This document shows, piece after piece, positions 5,911 to 8,589 of a DNA stretch of 8,589 nt (positions are counted from its first letter, which is position 1; every line of letters starts with the position of its first letter). The notes under the pieces are model-generated. The model had not been told where the DNA came from. It searched no databases and saw only the letters and a list, made by a program, of their open reading frames with translations. Both the position numbers and the translations under genes were made by a program. The stretch comes from UBA4644 sp964541085 (GTDB lineage: Bacteria; Bacillota; Clostridia; Oscillospirales; Butyricicoccaceae), in the NCBI GenBank assembly GCA_964541085.1, contig CAZIPA010000050.1:1-8589 (forward strand). The letters are read 5' to 3'.

Positions 5911-7023
5911 TCAGACATTGAACAGGAAGTTTACAATGTCGCCGTCCTTCATGACATATTCCTTGCCTTCGCTGCGAATCTTGCCCTTCTCCTTGGCGGC
6001 GGACATACTGCCCAGCGCCTTCAGATCCTCAAAGGCGATCACCTCCGCACGGATAAAGCCCCGCTCAAAGTCCGTGTGAATCTTGCCCGCAGCCTGGGGC
6101 GCCTTGGTTCCCCGGGTGATGGTCCAGGCCCGCACCTCATCGGAACCGCCGGTGAGGAAGGAAATCAGGCCCAGCAGGGTATAGGAACACTGAATCAGCC
6201 GATCCAGACCAGACTGCTCCATGCCCAGCTCCTCCAGAAACATCGCCTGATCCTCCGGCGGCAGCTCCGCGATCTCCTGCTCGGTTTTGGCACAGATGGG
6301 AAGCACCTGACTGCCCTCAGCAGCGGCAATGGCCTCCACCGTGCGGAAATATTCGTTGTCGCCGGGCGCGGCCACGCCGGTTTCATCCATGTTGGCGGCA
6401 TAAATCACCGGCTTCAGGCTCAACAGATCCGACTGGCGGATCAGCGCCATATCATCCGGCTCGCAATCATAGGTGCGGGCGGGCTTTCCCTGATCCAGAT
6501 GGGCCAGCAGCCCCTCCAGAACCTCGGCCTCATGCAGGAATTTTTTGTCGCCGCCCTTGGCGTTTTTCTTCGCACGGTCAATGCGCCGCTCCACCATTTC
6601 CGAATCCGCCAGAATCAGCTCCAGATTGATGCACTCAATGTCGCCCCGGGGATCCACCGGCGCAGCCTTGGAGGCATCTTCCACCACATGCATAATGTTA
6701 TCGTCGTCAAAGCAGCGCACCACATGGACAATGGCGTCCGTGTTGCGGATGTTGCCCAAAAACTGGTTGCCCAGACCGGCACCCTTGGAGGCACCCTTCA
6801 CCAGACCGGCAATATCCACAAACTCGATCACAGCGGGCGTGTACTTTTTCGGATGATACATCTCCGCCAGATAATCCAGCCGATTGTCCGGCACCGTCAC
6901 CACACCCACATTGGGCTCAATGGTGCAGAAGGGATAATTGGCGCTTTCCGCCCCGGCCTTTGTAATCGCATTGAACAGCGTGCTTTTTCCAACATTCGGC
7001 AGACCCACGATACCTAATTTCAT
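5911..7023 (-). CDS. ychF: Redox-regulated ATPase YchF (Obg/TRAFAC-family)
   Basis: 370 aa, typical length (363-370). Ribosome-associated P-loop protein that prefers ATP over GTP. Visible: GLPNVGKST at 7-15 (Walker A), PFCTIEPN at 31-38 (switch I region), DIAGLVKGASKGAGLG at 70-85 (Walker B/G3 and switch II), NMDE at 211-214 in place of the GTPase NKxD (the change linked to ATP use), then a coiled-coil-forming helical insert around 130-170, and a C-terminal TGS domain (about 283-368, with ARTKAPQAAGKIH-like and GKEYVMKDGDIVNFLFNV ends). The canonical MKLGIVGLPNVGKST start fixes the ATG, preceded by AAGGAG with 12 bases of spacing. The integrase stop codon is only 40 bp upstream, leaving no room for a conventional promoter in native sequence. 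Known roles in other bacteria include stress response and translation quality; none is shown here. Confidence 0.97.
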   Translation of the reverse strand: MKLGIVGLPNVGKSTLFNAITKAGAESANYPFCTIEPNVGVVTVPDNRLDYLAEMYHPKKYTPAVIEFVDIAGLVKGASKGAGLGNQFLGNIRNTDAIVHVVRCFDDDNIMHVVEDASKAAPVDPRGDIECINLELILADSEMVERRIDRAKKNAKGGDKKFLHEAEVLEGLLAHLDQGKPARTYDCEPDDMALIRQSDLLSLKPVIYAANMDETGVAAPGDNEYFRTVEAIAAAEGSQVLPICAKTEQEIAELPPEDQAMFLEELGMEQSGLDRLIQCSYTLLGLISFLTGGSDEVRAWTITRGTKAPQAAGKIHTDFERGFIRAEVIAFEDLKALGSMSAAKEKGKIRSEGKEYVMKDGDIVNFLFNV

Positions 7024-7063
7024 ATATAATCACTTCTCCTTTATTTTCAAGGGTTTCGACGGT
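7024..7063. other. Probable left boundary region of the mobile element (attachment site candidate)
   Basis: These 40 bases separate the integrase stop from the ychF start. The ychF end holds its ribosome site (7034-7042). The rest, around AAGGGTTTCGACGGTTC (7049-7065), fits no gene. Integrases of this class usually sit beside their attachment site, so the host/element junction should lie here or in the last bases of the integrase gene. The matching copy at the other end is outside the window, so the core cannot be defined. Confidence 0.35.
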
Positions 7064-8281
7064 TCAGAATGGTGCTGACTGTACCATTACTGTACCATTT
7101 TGATTCTGTTGGTTTCTTTCAAACTGCTGCACGGCTCTTGACAAAGAGTCATCGGTTACATGAACATACCTGTCCATGGTTGTCTTAATGCTTGCGTGAC
7201 CAAGCAGCTTTTGCAGCACCTTTGGCTGCATTCCGCTCTCAATCGCTCTGGTGGCATAGGTGTGTCGCAGAGCGTGCATACAAAAACGCTTGATCCCAGC
7301 TTCGTCGCACAGCTTATAGAGGTGGGTATCGTAGGAACTGTTTTTTGCAGGCTCACCTGTACGCCAGTTGATAAAAACAAGGTCACGCATGACAAGCTGT
7401 GACACAACGCCTGTGCGTCTATCCATATATTCCAGAGTGTGATCCAGCAAGGGAGATTCTTTTCTCTCGCCACGGTGATCCCAAATCTCTTTGAGAATAT
7501 CGTATGCTCGATCAGTTAATGGAATTGTCCGATAGCTTTGCTGCGTCTTTGGAGGACCAGCCCGCCAATTTTGTTGGGAGTGGCGAAATTCCAAAGTTTT
7601 GTTCACAGTGAGCGTCCTCTTCTCGAAATCTATTGCGTCCCATGTCAACCCAATCATTTCACCAGTACGCAATCCTGTTTCGAGGATCAGCGCATATTGG
7701 TTGAAATTATGAGAGCGCCGTGCGGTTTCGAGAAAAATACGCTGCTCATCCCGCGTCAGAAAATTTATATCGTCTGTTGCACGAACGGGCTTTGTAAACC
7801 TCACACCATCCATTGGGTGCTTGACAATCAGGTCGTTCATCTTTGCCGCCTTAAACATTGTACCCATTGTGATGTAGGCTTGACGAATGGTAGATCCCGC
7901 ATAGTCAGCATCCATTTGAATGAACACCTTTTTGCAGTGCATAGGCTTGACATTGGAAATCAGCATTCGCCCGATTACAGGCTGAATGTTGTGAACATAT
8001 CGTTCCCTGTAATTGCGGAGCGTATTGGGTGCTAAATCGCCAACAATGTTCTCAATGCAAAATTCAAACCACTGATCCACCGTAGTATCGGTGGCTACAA
8101 AAACATCTTCGTGCTTATCAGCATACTTTGAGTCTTCAATCCAGTTTCGTGCTTCGGGAAGTGTTTGAAAATACTTTTCGTGCCGTTTTCCTGTTTTATC
8201 TACGAAACGAGCGTAATACAACCCATCCTTTCTTTGGCAGATACCCTTGCCGCAGTCTTTACCTTTGAGATTCTTTCCCAT
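7064..8281 (-). CDS. int: Tyrosine recombinase, integrase of a mobile element (Tn916/phage type)
   Basis: 405 aa from the ATG at 8281, which follows AAAGGA by eight bases; a GTG at 8317 would add 12 residues but lies inside the promoter inverted repeat and lacks a good ribosome site. Domains: N-terminal arm-DNA-binding domain (about 10-60, DGLYYARFVDKTGKRHEKYF), SAM-like core-binding domain (about 65-160), and catalytic domain (about 170-380). The full catalytic set is present: Arg205 in ETGLRTGEMIGL, Lys245, His336 and Arg339 in HALRHTYATR, His362 in LGHASIKTT, and nucleophile Tyr372 in MDRYVHV. It therefore looks active. It carries out integration and, with Xis, excision of the element. Base composition drops relative to the neighbours (28 of 60 G+C in the row starting 7681, against 35 of 60 in the row starting 6301), consistent with transfer. 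No terminator is seen before ychF. Confidence 0.95.
   Translation of the reverse strand: MGKNLKGKDCGKGICQRKDGLYYARFVDKTGKRHEKYFQTLPEARNWIEDSKYADKHEDVFVATDTTVDQWFEFCIENIVGDLAPNTLRNYRERYVHNIQPVIGRMLISNVKPMHCKKVFIQMDADYAGSTIRQAYITMGTMFKAAKMNDLIVKHPMDGVRFTKPVRATDDINFLTRDEQRIFLETARRSHNFNQYALILETGLRTGEMIGLTWDAIDFEKRTLTVNKTLEFRHSQQNWRAGPPKTQQSYRTIPLTDRAYDILKEIWDHRGERKESPLLDHTLEYMDRRTGVVSQLVMRDLVFINWRTGEPAKNSSYDTHLYKLCDEAGIKRFCMHALRHTYATRAIESGMQPKVLQKLLGHASIKTTMDRYVHVTDDSLSRAVQQFERNQQNQNGTVMVQSAPF
7078..7099. repeat. Perfect tandem 11-bp repeat at the integrase 3' end
   Basis: ACTGTACCATT occurs twice with no gap (7078-7088 and 7089-7099). It encodes the NGTVMVQ part of the integrase tail. AATGGT at 7068-7073 is an inverted match to the ACCATT at 7083-7088, with nine bases between. 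Such short inverted and direct copies next to an integrase stop are what recombinase core-type binding sites look like, but no function is shown. Confidence 0.6.
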
Positions 8282-8301
8282 AGATTGTGTCCTTTCTGCC
8301 T

Positions 8302-8356
8302 GAGCAAAGGGACACACTGCTACACCTTAATTATAGCAGATGTTGTCCCTTTTCTC
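8302..8356. promoter_or_regulatory. Nested inverted repeat centred on the integrase -10 box, possible operator
   Basis: Outer arms GAGCAAAGGGACA (8302-8314) and TGTCCCTTTTCTC (8344-8356) pair at 12 of 13 positions, with a perfect AAAGGGACA/TGTCCCTTT core. Inner arms CTGCT (8317-8321) and AGCAG (8335-8339) are also perfect. The centre, 8329, is next to the -10 hexamer. A repressor bound to both arms would cover the spacer, -10 and start site. It could also form a cruciform in DNA; the RNA would contain only one half. Confidence 0.6.
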
Positions 8357-8358
8357 AA
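8330..8358 (-). promoter_or_regulatory. Strong promoter of the integrase gene
   Basis: On the minus strand TTGAGA (8353-8358, five of six) and a perfect TATAAT (8330-8335) are separated by exactly 17 bases. Initiation near 8323 gives a leader of about 42 bases before the ATG at 8281. It lies between xis and int, so int can be expressed independently of xis. Confidence 0.85.
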
Positions 8359-8371
8359 GCGTTATTTTGTA

Positions 8372-8395
8372 AATAATTCGTATCTGCGAATAATT
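8372..8395. repeat. A/T-rich direct and inverted repeat between xis and the integrase promoter
   Basis: AATAATT occurs at 8372-8378 and again at 8389-8395, 17 bases apart start to start, and overlaps a short inverted pair ATTCG (8376-8380)/CGAAT (8387-8391). It sits just downstream of the xis stop and upstream of the int -35. It could be an arm-type Int site, an Xis site or a weak xis terminator; the stem is too short and A/T-rich for a confident terminator. Confidence 0.35.
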
Positions 8396-8398
8396 TCT

Positions 8399-8589
8399 TT
8401 AGATCACCAACTGCTGGCTGATGAACTCTTCAAACGCCTCCCGCTTTACCAGCTTTTTTGTTCCGATAAACAGAACAAAGGGGCAGTTAGGTGTGCGGAG
8501 CAGGCTGTCAATTTTGTTAATGCCGATGTTGCTGTATTCGGCTGCTTCTCGGATAGTCAGCGTAACCTTGCGATAAATAGGAACAGTGT
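8399..8589 (-). CDS. xis: Excisionase (Tn916 Xis-like), 5' end outside the window
   Basis: The last 62 codons plus TAA are visible; the start lies beyond base 8589. The segment begins TVPIYRKVTLTIREAAEYSN, followed by IGINKIDSLLRTPNCPFVLF, and ends with a KLVKREAFEEFI helix. This matches the pattern of Tn916 Xis ([24 protein letters not shown]...), a small winged-helix DNA-binding protein that bends the element ends and steers the integrase towards excision. The visible part is close to the full length of Tn916 Xis (67 aa), so only a few N-terminal residues should be missing. It lies 117 bp upstream of the integrase on the same strand, the normal xis-int order. Confidence 0.88.
   Translation of the reverse strand, partial: TVPIYRKVTLTIREAAEYSNIGINKIDSLLRTPNCPFVLFIGTKKLVKREAFEEFISQQLVI

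Noticed and set aside
5677..7017. 446-codon plus-strand frame opposite ychF
   Set aside because: Antisense to the universally conserved YchF; no independent start signal or domain.
7049..7065. GGGTTTCGACGGTTC resembling a tRNA T-arm, suggesting integration in a tRNA gene
   Set aside because: No acceptor stem, anticodon arm or CCA-proximal pairing can be built around it; no tRNA gene is present here.
7538..8035. 165-codon plus-strand frame inside the integrase gene
   Set aside because: Antisense shadow of the integrase catalytic and core-binding domains; no ribosome site.
8282..8317. Upstream GTG start adding 12 residues to the integrase
   Set aside because: It lies in the leader and inverted repeat with no suitable Shine-Dalgarno, while ATG at 8281 has AAAGGA at eight bases.

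Overview
The window looks like chromosome from a moderately GC-rich gut Clostridia, probably Oscillospiraceae (a Faecalibacterium/Subdoligranulum-type relative). Grounds: strong AAGGAG-type ribosome sites, GC-rich codon use, short intergenic gaps with compact hairpin+T-run terminators, and the gene families present. The genus is inference.

Layout, left to right. (1) 1-120: no convincing gene, with a possible terminator cut by the window edge. (2) 121-984 (-): a chorismate mutase-ACT protein resembling a shrunken PheA (P-protein), with a good sigma-70-type promoter. (3) 1223-2911 (+): divergent from it, a small TSCPD-domain protein and asparaginyl-tRNA synthetase (asnS), sharing a predicted promoter and closed by a terminator. 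(4) 2989-5093 (+): type II pantothenate kinase (coaW) and an aspartate-aminotransferase-like PLP enzyme joined by an ATGA stop/start overlap, then a terminator. (5) 5166-7023 (-): convergent with that pair, the universal P-loop ATPase ychF followed by a membrane-anchored TPR protein. A terminator-like hairpin between them contains the downstream gene's ribosome site in its 3' arm and ends directly at its start codon. (6) 7064-8589 (-): the left end of an integrated mobile element, with a complete Tn916/lambda-type tyrosine integrase preceded by a partial Tn916-Xis-like excisionase that runs off the window. The integrase stop codon lies only 40 bp before ychF, so the element boundary lies at or near there and the element body lies to the right.

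The chromosomal genes are housekeeping or central metabolism: aromatic amino acid branch, Asn-tRNA charging, CoA synthesis, transamination, translation-associated ATPase. The points that stand out are: the PheA-like protein, which lacks several hallmark catalytic and effector residues; the terminator/ribosome-site hairpin before the TPR gene; a large inverted repeat centred on the integrase -10 box; and the integration next to ychF, which may have replaced its promoter region. I found no CRISPR array, toxin-antitoxin pair, defence gene or obvious new multi-gene system. Whatever the mobile element carries lies outside this window.
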